Source: Incurvaria masculella
Lineage: Eukaryota; Arthropoda; Insecta; Lepidoptera; Incurvariidae
DNA length: 64,000 nucleotides
Direction: 5' to 3'
NCBI GenBank assembly: GCA_946894095.1
Contig: OX335665.1
Span: forward strand, 6,396,001 to 6,460,000
A program made the translations under genes and the position numbers. Of the stretch, positions 13,801 to 22,587 are shown piece by piece; positions within the stretch are counted from its first letter, which is position 1, and each line of letters begins with the position of its first letter. The notes under the pieces were generated by a model that was not told the origin of the DNA, ran no database searches, and was given only the letters and a program-made list of their open reading frames with translations.

Positions 13801-15621
13801 AGTGACTTTTAACTCTCTTAGCACTGACAGTTCCGAAAGACCAATGACATTTGTCAACATTGTACAAATGGAAAGGCAAAGGACCTCTCTATGGAGCCTC
13901 AGGTAAAATAAACAAATAATTTGTATCACGTAAAAATTGTACGTTCTTTACGAATGAGCTATACTTAACCTGAGCAAATTCTGCAATCATCAAATGCTAT
14001 CGGAAGATTTATGATAGATTTTGATAACAAACTACATTTAGTTTACAAATAGTAACGCAAAAGCCACTGATAGCAACATCTGTCCAGGTGGTGGGGTACT
14101 TCTCGTCGAGGCTGCAGCGCGTGCAGGAGGGCGCCGGCGGCGACCTCGGCGTGACGGAGGTGCTCGCGACGATCCGGCGCGGCGCCGAGCAGTGGAGCAG
14201 CGACCGGCTCAAGGTACGGTTAGACGCAATATTAATGGCGGGTCGGAACACCGTACGGGCTGATGCGCACAACGCAATATTAAGGTGGCCCAACCCGGCG
14301 GGACTCACTCATTCGCGGGCACTGTACAAAACCGTGCTGTTGCGCTCTGGGACCTTCTTAGTTTCAAAGAAAAAGACAGGCTCCGTGATGAGGAAGATGC
14401 AACATGTCCACAAAAAAGATTTGGTAAGATTTACGAAAATTTTGATTTCAAAACCACTTATAGCTAAAAGTAAACCACGACCGCTGTAGTCGAAAATCTA
14501 ACAAAAATCAAATAGATTATAAATCTTGATTAAGTAAGCTACGTCTGATGACTAATCTTTTTAAGATTTTCTTACTTTATCATTGCGTAATAAACCACCA
14601 AAGTTATTGTATAAATCGCGCGAAAAATTCTAACTTTCGGACCTTATAACTTAGAAACCAAACACAATTTTACAATGCCAACGGTCATCAGACATCTAGT
14701 TCGATCAAATAAAGCTCGTTTCAGCAAAATTTGGGATCTCTGATAAGAAATATGAGCGTGATCTTCTTTCCCCGTTTGTATGGGGAGTTGAGCGGGTTGG
14801 GCCACCTTAAGGTGTCAGCAGGGCGAACAGAACATGGCAGCGGGGCATTCCCGCCATCTCCTTCAACCGCATTCGCACCACTCGTCTACACTTTTTGACA
14901 CTGCACGCTTTTGTCTACGTACAGTCAAGCTCATAATAGTTTGTTGTTGATTGTTTTTGTTGCGTCAAGTGTTTGCATTAAGCTATTGTTCTGTTAAGTT
15001 TTTTTGTACTTGACTCTGGCGCTGATACCATGTTTTATTACATACATGCATTTATTGTTCTGGATGCATCCATGTAATTTCTCATCGCCCAATTGATCTG
15101 TGATTTCTTCCTTTAGTTGTATGTTGTAGTGTCTCATACTGCCGCAACCATTGTTTGATCTATTAGGACATTGTTTATGATGTGAGTGTGCAGAGTTAGG
15201 CAGTTTCGTTCTTGCGGCTTTGATCCGGAACGTCGAAGTGGTTGCATAGAGGCAGCAGAAAAACGCGCCATATCGTAATGCGGGATTGGATCCTAGGTTC
15301 ACTAGAATCTCTCCCAGAAGTCTGTGGGAAAATTCTCAACCTCTCGGACTTTGTAATGGCTCATCTAACCACCTCTTCTACGTAAAATGACCTCTTCATA
15401 TGACCTAGTGCAGAAAACAAATACCCAACTGCAAAACGACTGACCTATAAGATGGTGTTTTGTTCTAGAAATTCCCGTCCCTGAAGTTCCGGTACGTTGA
15501 AGAGGAGCGGCCCGAAGAATTCTTCACGCCGTACGTGTGGAGTCTGGTGGGCTCGCGCGGCGCCATCTACTGGGCGAGCGAGGCGAGCGCGCGCGCCCAC
15601 CGCGACCTCGTTAACTGCTGA
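1733..15621 (+). CDS. DYM: Dymeclin, C-terminal part (nine exons)
   Basis: Dymeclin is a peripheral Golgi protein needed for Golgi organisation and secretory traffic; human DYM loss causes Dyggve-Melchior-Clausen dysplasia. Joined exons are 1733-1812, 3913-4035, 4788-4913, 5434-5596, 7549-7647, 8797-8873, 12638-12820, 14088-14213 and 15469-15621. All junctions keep frame and have GT-AG borders. The product is about 375 residues, ending TGA at 15619-15621. It matches my recollection of human dymeclin throughout, e.g. '[19 protein letters not shown]', '[17 protein letters not shown]', '[11 protein letters not shown]', '[20 protein letters not shown]'. Human dymeclin has about 669 residues, so the N-terminal half lies before the window. 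Introns are crowded with mobile elements and with decayed copies of the gene's own exons. Identity is very secure; the first exon's left border is less so. Confidence 0.93.
2102..2643. mobile_element. TTAA-flanked MITE, family A copy 1 (piggyBac-like)
   Basis: This 542-bp element starts 'GGTGGCCCAACCCG' and ends 'CGGGTTGGGCCACC', with TTAA on both sides (2098-2101, 2644-2647). TTAA target duplication is the signature of piggyBac-superfamily insertion. No transposase ORF is present. Other copies: 14284-14806 (inverted), 42002-42541 and a truncated one at 59002-59324. Confidence 0.85.
3405..3880 (+). repeat. Dispersed repeat shared with the palindrome arms
   Basis: Sequence here ('gtgaatacttgtgtttcga', 'tctaactagactaacaaac', 'gtacacggcgcacatgctc') recurs in the right arm at about 36820-37310 and, reversed, in the left arm at about 21770-22260. 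It is clearly diverged from the arms, which resemble each other much more closely. It ends 32 bp before the acceptor of the next Dymeclin exon. Confidence 0.7.
3913..4035 (+). CDS. DYM: Dymeclin exon b
   Basis: 41 codons between 'gttcttgcag' and 'CTG|GTACGC', phase 0 at both ends. The product '[20 protein letters not shown] ... CTVADLESL' aligns with the human segment 'LYTALCEQQTSDQATLLLYT ... ARTDMENL'. Confidence 0.9.
4185..4481. mobile_element. Foldback MITE, family E
   Basis: About 297 bp bounded by long terminal inverted repeats. The left end reads 'TCACCTAAATTGGCGTTACG' and continues to 'CGATCGACTG'; the right end is its complement, ending 'CGCCAATTTAGGTGA'. The same termini bound the larger family-E units inside the palindrome (27963-29356 and 30575-36437). 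No coding capacity. Confidence 0.8.
4788..4913 (+). CDS. DYM: Dymeclin exon c
   Basis: 42 codons, phase 0 at both ends, acceptor 'attgacag' and donor 'ATT|GTGAGT'. It carries '[20 protein letters not shown]' and '[15 protein letters not shown]', a highly conserved stretch of the family. Confidence 0.95.
5434..5596 (+). CDS. DYM: Dymeclin exon d
   Basis: 54 codons plus one base, acceptor 'ctccacag', donor 'AGCG|GTGAGT'. It encodes the best conserved block: '[19 protein letters not shown]' and '[17 protein letters not shown]'. Two decayed copies of parts of this exon follow at 5605-5727 and 7129-7186. Confidence 0.96.
5605..5727 (+). pseudogene. Decayed partial copy of Dymeclin exon d
   Basis: Starting nine bases after the true donor, the sequence repeats the exon in abbreviated form. 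'ggccttatgctggtgatact' parallels 'gggctcatggtgttggtgatact', then 'atcgctagctgttatgagcg|gtaagt' parallels 'gcgctagccaatatgagcg|gtgagt'. The similarity continues into the intron ('tatattttatctcc' against 'tttatttatatcctc'). The middle third of the exon ('RDKYLHTNC') is missing, so this copy cannot encode a dymeclin segment, yet its donor is intact. Confidence 0.75.
5728..6366 (+). mobile_element. 5'-truncated CR1-like element, tail and 3' UTR
   Basis: It opens inside the reverse-transcriptase C-terminus ('[23 protein letters not shown]', '[18 protein letters not shown]'), closely resembling the intact element at 22584-24483. The 3' UTR shares 'tggtagaaaatg', 'ggcattaag' and 'taccttttg', and the end 'gtgcaataaa', with the terminus of that element at 27815-27902. 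Confidence 0.8.
6367..7128 (+). mobile_element. Second CR1-like family tail
   Basis: It contains an open frame at 6448-6981 (177 codons). The product is the C-terminal tail after the reverse-transcriptase core: '[20 protein letters not shown]', '[14 protein letters not shown]', 'LRGHTLKL', '[14 protein letters not shown]'. The 3' end has 'cacatcagcctaggctgcctgtct' followed by (AAAT)n. It sits directly behind the previous element's tail and immediately before another exon fragment. Confidence 0.85.
7129..7186 (+). pseudogene. Second decayed fragment of Dymeclin exon d
   Basis: 'atctctgagtgggtttatgg' then 'tgctggtg' then 'aacaacattcttccgcc' follows exon d ('atctctctgggtgggctcat', 'gtgttggtg', 'tacaacattctccgtgt') with about 20 bases deleted in the middle. 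Its left edge abuts the (AAAT)n tail of the preceding retroelement. Confidence 0.65.
7549..7647 (+). CDS. DYM: Dymeclin exon e
   Basis: Acceptor 'tgattgcag', donor 'GAAT|GTAAGA'. With the G carried from exon d it reads '[20 protein letters not shown]', matching human '[20 protein letters not shown]'. Confidence 0.95.
7981..8590 (-). repeat. Two decayed 5S-SINE copies in tandem
   Basis: Fragments of the same SINE body recur around 7985-8280 and 8320-8590 ('gccatgccagggactttctt', 'gggcgggttacccct', 'gaaggggacctacagttt'). The 5S-like head is badly eroded. The remaining bases on either side of this pair (7648-7980, 8591-8796) hold nothing I recognise. Confidence 0.65.
8797..8873 (+). CDS. DYM: Dymeclin exon f
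   Basis: 77 bases, phase 1 in and phase 0 out, acceptor 'ttggttgcag', donor 'ATC|GTGAGT'. It encodes '[20 protein letters not shown]', the variable linker between the conserved blocks. Frame continuity into both neighbours supports it. Confidence 0.82.
9051..10264 (+). mobile_element. TA-flanked DNA transposon, internally deleted
   Basis: 1214 bp with terminal inverted repeats: left 'CACCGTGTCCGGAATAAGGT', and the right end reads the complement with one change. TA target duplications are at 9049-9050 and 10265-10266, as for the Tc1/mariner superfamily. It contains one partial transposase ORF (next entry). It lies in the Dymeclin intron between exons f and g. Confidence 0.85.
9347..9853 (+). 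pseudogene. Truncated transposase, DUF4817-type N-terminus
   Basis: 168 residues. Residues about 33-75 ('[20 protein letters not shown]', '[13 protein letters not shown]') match the helix-turn-helix region called DUF4817, seen in insect Tc1/mariner-like transposases. A second HTH-like stretch follows ('[20 protein letters not shown]'). The frame stops at 'NFCQWL'. Just beyond the stop the same frame reads 'ALWTDV', which resembles the first catalytic Asp block, and the remaining catalytic domain is deleted. It cannot encode an active enzyme. Confidence 0.75.
10430..11310 (+). repeat. 74-bp minisatellite derived from a Dymeclin exon
   Basis: About twelve head-to-tail units of about 74 bp, the first about 70 bp. 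Each carries 'ctcctggaggagggtttgcg' followed by 'gatcctgctgaagtagggat'. This parallels Dymeclin exon g ('gtcctggaggaggtgctgcg', 'gatgctgctggagatcct'). The rest of the unit ('gacaccagcgagctttaggt') does not match the exon. Units are nearly identical; a few share variants such as 'ctccggga' together with 'gctgacgtaggg', suggesting higher-order duplication. Confidence 0.85.
11311..11395 (+). pseudogene. Decayed continuation of Dymeclin exon g
   Basis: Directly after the last minisatellite unit comes 'cctagacctagtatacacgc' then 'tgctctacaggagacagtac'. It follows exon g ('cttggacctggtgtacgcgc', 'tgctctacaagcggcagctg') in the correct order. Array plus tail therefore form one decayed copy of exon g whose first part was amplified. 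Confidence 0.75.
11446..11680 (+). repeat. tRNA-Leu-like SINE, copy 1
   Basis: The head 'GCCGGTGGCGAAATTGGTAG' looks like the 5' half of a tRNA-Leu and contains an A-box-like 'TGGCGAAATTGG'. About 40 bases later comes a B-box-like 'GGTTCGGGTCC' in a small T-arm hairpin. The body runs on through 'aaagtagttctttttactgg' to 'tccttgattcgcgctcgatt'. A second copy with the same B box and body lies on the minus strand at 62386-62545, so this is a SINE and not a tRNA gene: the anticodon loop lacks U33 and the 3' acceptor strand is absent. Confidence 0.7.
11860..11936 (+). repeat. 3' end fragment of the tRNA-like SINE
   Basis: It repeats the last 70 bases of the preceding SINE ('tttaattaatgtgtccttga', 'cgctcgattatacatacata'). 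The bases between the copies (11681-11859) hold nothing recognised. Confidence 0.6.
11937..12612 (-). mobile_element. CR1-like element tail, minus strand
   Basis: The minus-strand frame 12591-12364 encodes '[20 protein letters not shown]' and '[20 protein letters not shown]', the C-terminus seen in the intact reverse transcriptase at 22588-24483. AT-rich 3' UTR and an (AATG)n tail follow leftwards to 11937. It ends about 25 bp before a Dymeclin exon. Confidence 0.8.
12638..12820 (+). CDS. DYM: Dymeclin exon g
   Basis: 61 codons, phase 0 at both ends, acceptor 'atgtctgcag', donor 'ATG|GTGAGC'. It carries '[20 protein letters not shown]' and '[12 protein letters not shown]', matching human '[20 protein letters not shown]' and '[12 protein letters not shown]'. 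It is markedly GC-richer than its introns. It is the parent of the minisatellite at 10430-11310. Confidence 0.96.
12951..13335 (-). repeat. 5S-rRNA-derived SINE, copy 2 (full length)
   Basis: Best preserved copy. On the minus strand it starts 'ttggcccagtggcgcgacac', continues through the 5S-like A and C boxes, and ends 'catccatgtccagtcacat' plus an A-run (T-run at 12953-12965 on the plus strand). 'TGATAC' occurs at both edges as a plausible target duplication. Confidence 0.85.
13453..14087. other. Intron with a SINE tail; no recognised gene
   Basis: 13453-13505 is the 3' end of a 5S-SINE in plus orientation ('gtggtattagccatctgtgt' then poly-A). The rest has an open frame at 13685-13906 with scattered Cys and no recognised domain; I do not call it a gene. 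Confidence 0.5.
14088..14213 (+). CDS. DYM: Dymeclin exon h
   Basis: 42 codons, phase 0, acceptor 'catctgtccag', donor 'AAG|GTACGG'. It encodes '[18 protein letters not shown]' and ends 'WSSDRLK', parallel to human 'VISFFSSRLLQAGAEL' and 'ALPKDRLK'. Very GC-rich. Confidence 0.95.
14284..14806. mobile_element. TTAA-flanked MITE, family A copy 2 (inverted)
   Basis: Termini 'GGTGGCCCAACCCG' and 'GGGTTGGGCCACC' with TTAA at 14280-14283 and 14807-14810. It is in opposite orientation to the copy at 2102-2643 and inserted 70 bp behind Dymeclin exon h. Confidence 0.85.
14811..15468. other. Last Dymeclin intron, nothing recognised
   Basis: An open frame on the minus strand (14994-15302, 102 codons) has no start context, no domain and no neighbour that would make it a gene. 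The region ends in the acceptor 'ttgttctag' of the terminal exon. Confidence 0.4.
15469..15621 (+). CDS. DYM: Dymeclin terminal exon i
   Basis: 50 codons plus TGA. '[20 protein letters not shown]' and 'PYVWSLV' match the human C-terminus closely. The tail ('[12 protein letters not shown]') is not conserved, and its bases form the first unit of the minisatellite that follows. Confidence 0.95.
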   Translation, partial: KFPSLKFRYVEEERPEEFFTPYVWSLVGSRGAIYWASEASARAHRDLVNC

Positions 15622-16735
15622 GTTGTGGCACTATCGCGACCTAACTGTCGCTCGGTGGGGCATCGCGACCTTATCTATCGCCCGGAGGGCGCATCGTGAA
15701 CTTAACTGTCGCTCAGTGCATGCATCGTGACCTTAAATATCACTCAGTGGGGCATCGTGACATTACTGTCGCTCGGTGGGGCATCGTGACCTTACTATCG
15801 CTCGGTAAGCACATAGTGACCTTACCGTGGCTCGGCGGGGTATCGTGACCTAACTGTCGCTCGGGGTGGCATCGTGACCTTACTTAATGCTAGGCGGGCG
15901 CGCCGTGACCTCAACTATCGCTCAGTGGGGCATCGTGACCTTACCGTCGCTCGGTGGGGAATCGTGACCTGTCGCTCGGTGGGGCATCGTGATCTTACTG
16001 TCGCTCGGTGGGGAATCGTGACCTGTCGCTCGGTGGGGCATCGTGGACCTTCTGTCGCTAGGTGGGGAATCGTTACCTTCTGTCGCTCGGTGGGGCATCG
16101 CGACCTAAATGTCGCTCGGTGGCGCATCGTGACCTTACTGTCGCTCGGTAGGGTGTCGTGACGTTACTGTCGCTAGGTGGGGAATCGTGACCTTCTGTCG
16201 CTCAGTGGGGCATCGTGACCTTACTGTCGCTCGGTGGGGAATCGTGACCTGTCGCTTGGTGGGGCATTGTGACCTTACTGTCGCTAGGTGGGGAATCGTG
16301 ACCTTCGGTCGCTCGGTGGGGCATCGTGACCTTACTGTCGCTAGGTGGGGAATCGTGACCTTCTGTCGCTCGGTGGGGCATCGTGACCTTACTGTCGCTA
16401 GGTGGGGAATCGTGACCTTCTGTCGCTTGGTGGGGTATCGTGACCTTACTGTATCTCGTAAGGGCATCGTGACCTTACTTAATGCTAGGGGGGTGCGTCG
16501 TGACCTCAACTATCGCTCGGTGGGGGCATCGTGACCATTCTAAATGCTGGCCACATTGTGACCGAAATGCCAAGTGGGCGCATCATGACGTTACCGAATG
16601 CTAGGTGGGCGCGGGTAAACCCATCTATCGTTTAGTCGGCGCATCATGGCCTTGATAAATCGCTCGGTGTCACCTTACTCAACGCTAGGTGGCCCTATCG
16701 TGACTGAATGTTAGGTGGACGCATCATGACTTTAC
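15590..16735 (+). repeat. 25-29-bp minisatellite continuous with the Dymeclin stop
   Basis: Roughly forty imperfect units such as 'tgtcgctcggtggggcatcg' plus 'tgacctta'. The first unit overlaps the last codons of Dymeclin ('gcccaccgcgacctcgttaa'). Units alternate between two subtypes in the middle (15950-16440) and decay towards the right edge. Open frames exist on both strands because of the repeat; they are not genes. Confidence 0.88.
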
Positions 16736-17136
16736 CGAAAGTAAAGGCGAAAGTAAAAGGAAATGCGGCAAGTGGCCTCCACTTGGCCAAGGTCACGCGT
16801 TTGCTGTCCGGCCGCCAATTTTATTGCCTCGATCCAAATGTAAATTTTCACATTTATTTTAAATTATGTTCTACTTTAGAACTTTTTGTTATTGCAGTGC
16901 TATTCCTATTACGAAATACTATGTTTTCACACTAGAATTAGAAATCGAAAATTTTAAAACAAAAGGTCAAAACAAAAAAAATACTTTTTCGGCATCAGTA
17001 TGTGATTCAAAAGGTCCCTTTCGGGAATGTCGCCTACTTGGGTTAACACCGTGTATGATACTGCTCTAACATCTTGGGTCTTGGAAGATACATTTAATTT
17101 CATTTATTTAAACTTTTTGTAGTCAAACTACAAGTC

Positions 17137-17295
17137 TGAGATAAATAGTCGTAACAGAAACTAAGACTAACGAAGATTAGTACTTTGTGATGTCACTTTG
17201 ACACATTTTGTATGGACGAAATGTCAAAGTTATGCAAAATGACGTCACAAATTACTACTTTTCGTTAGCATTAGGTTCTGTTACGACTACTCTGC
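17137..17295. mobile_element. Small palindromic MITE, family B copy 1
   Basis: Left end 'gagataaatagtcgtaacag', right end 'ctgttacgactac'. The inner arms 'atgtcactttgacacatttt' and 'gaaatgtcaaag' also pair, so the whole unit folds back. Other copies: 19120-19261 and 50181-50352. Confidence 0.75.
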
Positions 17296-18158
17296 TACTG
17301 TTTTAAACTACGTAATCCATATTAGATATTGAACACATTTTTCATGTTTTTTTTTATTTTAGAATCTATGAAAATACTTTTAAATAAATATTAAAATTGT
17401 AAATGTATGGAAAAAGTACTGTTTTGACAGTTTTCAAATATGAATATCTCGTAAATTACTGGTCAGATTTTAATGAGGTTTTCACCATTTAAGATGTCAC
17501 GTCGACAACTCGATAAGCAGAGAAAAAGGATCGGACAGTCGTTTATACCCCGAAGACTCCAAACTCAGACCCAAAATGGGACCCAGTGGTCTTCGGTTGC
17601 AAGAAATTAGAGCCGTTTAAGAATACATTTGACTTAATATTATTACGGTGCCACATAGATTAATGTTAGTTTGTTGAACTTGGATGTGTTCCGTGAGCTG
17701 TTTTGAAGAGCTAGGGATGACATGCTCAAAAAAGATGCTATGGGAAATAATTTAACCGATGGAAGCATTGATAGTTTTATTAAAATGTTTTATTAATTTA
17801 TTATGATCATTTCATTTTTTAGGTACTATTTGTTTTCTGGAATATAATAATACAATTTTACCTTGCATTGCCCATGTGTCGCAAAAGAAAAAATAATTTT
17901 ATTGTTCCTGTTTTGTTTCATTGTATTTAGAAGGATATACGTTTCATAAATGTACCCTAGCATATTATTATTTTCTATGTTTAAATCTTAACCGATGTTT
18001 TAATTCCAGTCAGTGCGAAAAAAATGTGTAACAACAAATTGTAGGTACTCAAAAACATTGGCAACTTTTGAGGAAAATATAACCAAAAGAAATATTTCGT
18101 TTTAGTTCTTAAGCTAGCTAAAAAGCATAAGTTTACCGAGTTTGGTTTTGAATTTGAC

Positions 18159-18506
18159 CTACCTTACGTAGCACCTACGTTCACAGTATTCAAATGTCTG
18201 TATTTTGTTGTTGTGTATGGAACCGGAACTTGATGGCTGATAAACAGCATACAACTGAGACATTGTTGGACAAACATAATTTCGATGCATAATTTTAATG
18301 ATATCACATTCTCGAGTGTTGCCACCACTAATACAGCTAGGCCAGCACTTACGTACACATGACTTGCCCTTATTCTTAACCAGTTTTAATATTCGTGCAA
18401 ATAATAATTTGATGCTAAATGCCTCGCTAACTGCATTATAATGGTATCTAAGAAAGCAGACTTCTATCACTTTTGTAGGTAGCAAAATCCATTCACTTTT
18501 TATCAA
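18159..18506 (-). other. Unassigned minus-strand open frame, possible exon
   Basis: The translation is 115 residues with seven Cys in the last 70 ('SCVRKCWPSC', 'RNYVCP', 'EYCERRCYVR'). It ends at a stop overlapping a donor-like 'AAGGTAGGT'. Base composition is not different from the surroundings and no partner exon is visible. It could be chance or an exon of a secreted or membrane protein. I do not recognise it. Confidence 0.2.
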
Positions 18507-19119
18507 AGAAATGAAATTATGTATGTAATCATACTGTATGCCAAAAAATATTCAGAAACTCGTTGCAACTGTAAAAAATTTGGGGTGTCAGGTAGGTGTG
18601 ACGTATTTTTTTCTGAGGGGGGGTCAATAGATTTGTGACAAAATGTGACTCAGTGTTACGAGTTAAACATGGGAAAAATTGCGTGACATATTAAATTACA
18701 AGCTCCGCAGTGAGAGAACTGTATGTTGCTCCATGGCGTTTTATAAGTAAAAAAACATTAGATACCCACATTCTGTATGAAAACATTTTGGTCTCATCTA
18801 CCAGCTAGCTTTGTGTGTCTTTGGTTTGAGTCTGTGCCCGCAACTGACAGCTATCTGGGTTAGCGTATTTATTACTGAATATTAACAATTTTACTGTGTT
18901 AGGGCAACGAAAATACTGTGAAGCAAAATATATTTTCAGAGTAGTTTTTATCGATAAGTTCTTAAGATTTTTTTAGTTCAAAATTATGTATGTATGTCAG
19001 CAGGTCACATTAAAATTTTGAGCAATTCATTCTAATGTCCTATTTCAGTCGTTAATTAAATAGACTTTGTGCATTTTCTTGCATCTTTCTGCAAAGCATC
19101 GAATCGTAATGTGTAGGGA

Positions 19120-19261
19120 TGAGATAAATAGTCGTAACAGAAACTAAAACTAACGAGAATGTCTACTTTCTTACGTCACTTTGACACATTTTGTGTGGAC
19201 GAAATGTTACTTTTGACACTTTTTGTGAGTGGTAGTTTGTGTTAGGACTATTTATCTCAAC
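19120..19261. mobile_element. Small palindromic MITE, family B copy 2
   Basis: Bounded by 'tgagataaatagtcgtaaca' and 'ttaggactatttatctca'; shorter and more diverged than copy 1. Confidence 0.7.
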
Positions 19262-19363
19262 TTAGGAATGCTTTGACACTATGGCTTTGACAAATAATAA
19301 TCGCAACTGGAACTAGTGTCAACAAGACATTTCATTCATACAAAATGTGTCAAAGTGACTTAA

Positions 19364-19731
19364 GGTGAGCCCATAAGCATCAGAAAATTGCGCTCCCCAT
19401 ACAAACGTAGTTTACAAATCATTTGAAAACAGCTGTTCCAATTTAGTTGACATTTGATATATAAAATCAAGAAACAAATGTCTGTGTCTGCACATGTTTG
19501 CTTTTCCGGTAAATGTATCCTGGGTCAAACCACATAAAATACTAAATTGGTATGAAGATTTTCTTTTTGCTTGCATTTCATTCGGTTCACATTTTTCAAA
19601 AAAACAAAAACGTGCAAACACAGATATTCCTTGTCTAATATTGGATATTAAATATCAATACAATTGGAACAGTGGTTTTCAAATGATTAGTAAACTACGT
19701 TTGTATGGGTAGCATAGCTTACGGGCCGTTC
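19364..19731. mobile_element. TTAA-flanked foldback MITE, family C
   Basis: 368 bp flanked by TTAA (19360-19363, 19732-19735). The inner arms 'ccccatacaaacgtagttta' and 'taaactacgtttgtatgggt' pair. A truncated relative lies at 53579-53750, also starting after TTAA. Confidence 0.78.
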
Positions 19732-20059
19732 TTAAGAACTTTTTGTTAGTCTTATCAGTTACGACAATTTTTCTGAGCCTATGACTTTTATTTAACTAAT
19801 ATAACTAACATACGTTGTTTGTGATCCAAACCAGGGTGTAGACTAGAGGGTCGCAAGCTGTGCGTATCGTTGCACTAATAAATGAGAATTTTAAAAACAT
19901 CAATTGGTATGTTTTAATCCTCTGGTTAGGTTGTTTTTAAATTGTTGCTGTTCCCATTCGAGATGATGGTGTGGACAAAGATATAAAGTAATATATTTCT
20001 ATTGATTATAGTTTGTAGTCGTATTTAAAGGTACCGTCTACTGTTTTTCTTTTTATTAT

Positions 20060-20428
20060 TTGACTGGACATGGTTGGCTAATACCACACTTTTTGTCATG
20101 GTATTAGCCCAACACACCACATGGGAACTAGGTGCCATGCCAGGACCTTCCTTATATTGCACAGCTACATTGAACTGGACGGAAAACACGGACAATTTTC
20201 ATAGCCGCTTCGACCATCGTTCATCCAATGCGATGGTACCAACCCGGGCGGGATTTACCCTACCACCTAGTAAGTAAGGAAGGGGACCTACAGTTTAACG
20301 TGGAATCCGAACCACGGCCAGCCTCTCTCAACTGTCGAATGGTCACCCATCCAAGACCAGACCGGACCCAGCGTCGCTTAACTTCGGAGAGCAATCGCCG
20401 AAGTGTAGCGCCACTGGGCCATTGAGGC
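20060..20428 (-). repeat. 5S-rRNA-derived SINE, copy 3
   Basis: Near full length and very similar to 12951-13335, including the 5S-like head at about 20340-20420 and the 'gactggacatgg' end on the left. No long A-tail remains. Confidence 0.82.
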
Positions 20429-21516
20429 TGACTGTATTTTGAAGTCAATATTGAAACGAAATATCTGCCTGACAAATCTTTCTCGACACGTACAGAAGTA
20501 TTCATGTGATCTTAATGTGGGAATAATACAGTACTAATTTCAATAATAATAATAATGCAATAAAAATATTATTTTTTGTCCAAATTAACATTTTATGGTG
20601 GGTTAAGGCCAAAATAAGCTACTTACTATATCATTGTTACATTGCATTAGTAGTTACTACTTGACAAAAATTGAACAAAAAAAAACAGTAGAAACACATT
20701 TTTTATTTTGTAAAATTAAATCAATCAAAAAGGTTGCTTATAGTTACCTCTTATGTTAACTAATTTATAGGTTGAAATTTTGAGTCGAAGTGAACTTTAA
20801 CTTAAAATGCTTAAAGTTTGTTGCAAGATGACCGGTCCGTGCCTTGTTGAGTGCCATTGTGAAATAATTTACACCTATTTAATTTAATAAGCAATAATTT
20901 ATAATGATTACCGAGTTAGCTTCAACTTAAAATGTTCAACCTATACCTACCGCCTGGCTCATAGATCCATCCTGCCACCTAAACGAGAGCTTTAAATATT
21001 AGCAACATTCTCATCTGTTTCAAAGATGTTTTCTAAACATTCTTGCGCTAGAAAACAAAGGTTTAAATTGATAGATAAGCCTTTTAAACCCAAAACCTGT
21101 AAAAAGTTAACGTGCATGTATGTGTTACTTCACTTACAGATCTGACACAAAAGCACAGTAGCTTGGCTGTCACAGTGTGATGTTGGTGTACCACGAAAGT
21201 GCTTAAAACATTTCGTTCATGAAATGTTTTGACAGTTGTCTTGAACGGCGACCACACATCTATTGTTTAAAGTCGTATTTTTAATCAGACGAAGCAAAGT
21301 GACGTTAAATATGGTCCCAGGTTTAATGAAAATAAATAGTGATGTGAACAAGGGTTTACATGGATCACTCACTCCGGTTCCATTCTCTTATGAAAATACT
21401 AGGTTTACAGAAACATGTACTCATATGTGAAAGGAGGTAATGCTGTACAAAAAACTATACATTTGTGTTTATCAACTTTGTAAAAAATATTGTTTTTTTT
21501 TTGCTTGATTTCTTTG
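20429..21516. other. AT-rich intergenic DNA, nothing recognised
   Basis: No open frame longer than chance, no repeat family found elsewhere in the window, and no structural RNA signal that I can see. Confidence 0.5.
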
Positions 21517-22587
21517 TACAAAAATGTAAAGGATCAATCCTGATATTCAATGTAAGTCTAATATTTACTGTTACTGCTCTTCGGAACTCTAATTCAGTAA
21601 GTAGAAGTAATCACATGTAATAGTGATAATAATTGGAAGCAGAACTCATAACTCCGGAGTGTTTTTGGTTCTAGATCGAAACTAAACATAAGTACATCAC
21701 AATTACACTGAGCATGGCAACATTATTTTACAAAATGACATTAGCTTCTGTCAGTTTTATTTCACTGCATTCCGAAATGCATATATTGCAGAGATTGCAA
21801 CAATGTATGCGTACACCACCGTTCTGAATTGCTTATATGCACTCCAGTGAATGTCATGTTGACATAATGGGCATGACTCTAGACCCCACACAGATCATAC
21901 AAAGCGCGCGCGGTTGAGAGCATGTGCGCCGTGTACTTTGTCAAATGGCTGTCATCGAACTGCCATGTGTTTATCTGTATTTCTCTAATCATATGCAATT
22001 GTGTTCTGAAAGAACAAAGACCTTTCGACGTTTGTTAGTCTAGTTAGACAATTCTAGGCCTGAAATAACCACTCTCGATACTTACAAGGCATTTTCGAGG
22101 TCGTTCGATTAGGCTCTGACACATGTCTGCTCAAATTTGTTCCGATTTGAAATCGTGCTATTGTGGCTATGGGGAGTGATATCAATTCGAAACACAAGTA
22201 TTCACTGTATCCGCTTTCTCTGCGATCTTTGAAACGTACGCATTTCGGAACGTAAAGTTTGTTTGATTAACAATTCTACTTTAGATCTCTGCTAGAAAAT
22301 GTATTGACTGTGTGATTGACACAGGTAGAAATTTTCGTCGATAAACTTTACTGTTTAAACTAGCTATTATTTTCGAACGAGGGAAGGAGCTGTATGATAT
22401 GAATGCTGTATGATAAATTACATTACATCTAGCTAGACATGTTACAGAATAAATAAAATGTAACAGAATTTTTCGTTTTTTTTTCTCTTTATTGTCCCCA
22501 GCAATATAAAAGGTAAAATATGCTATTGAGTCTGATAATCCCCGTATTCAAGTTAGTCCGCCCACTCCTAATACTACTAAGATAATA

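Larger units (their letters stand above)
16736..20059. other. Intergenic AT-rich DNA with MITEs
   Basis: It contains palindromic MITEs at 17137-17295 and 19120-19261 and a TTAA-flanked foldback at 19364-19731. The only open frame of note is on the minus strand at 18159-18506: 115 residues, Cys-rich near its end, followed by donor-like sequence, no recognised family. I see no other feature. Confidence 0.5.

Noticed and set aside
13685..13906. 73-codon ORF in a Dymeclin intron
   Set aside because: No recognised domain, no splice borders, and it lies between SINE remnants.
14994..15302. 102-codon minus-strand ORF
   Set aside because: No domain and no coding bias compared with neighbouring exons.
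15874..16534. Arg/Thr-rich repeat proteins on both strands
   Set aside because: They are translations of the 25-29-bp minisatellite and have no start context or flanking gene signals.
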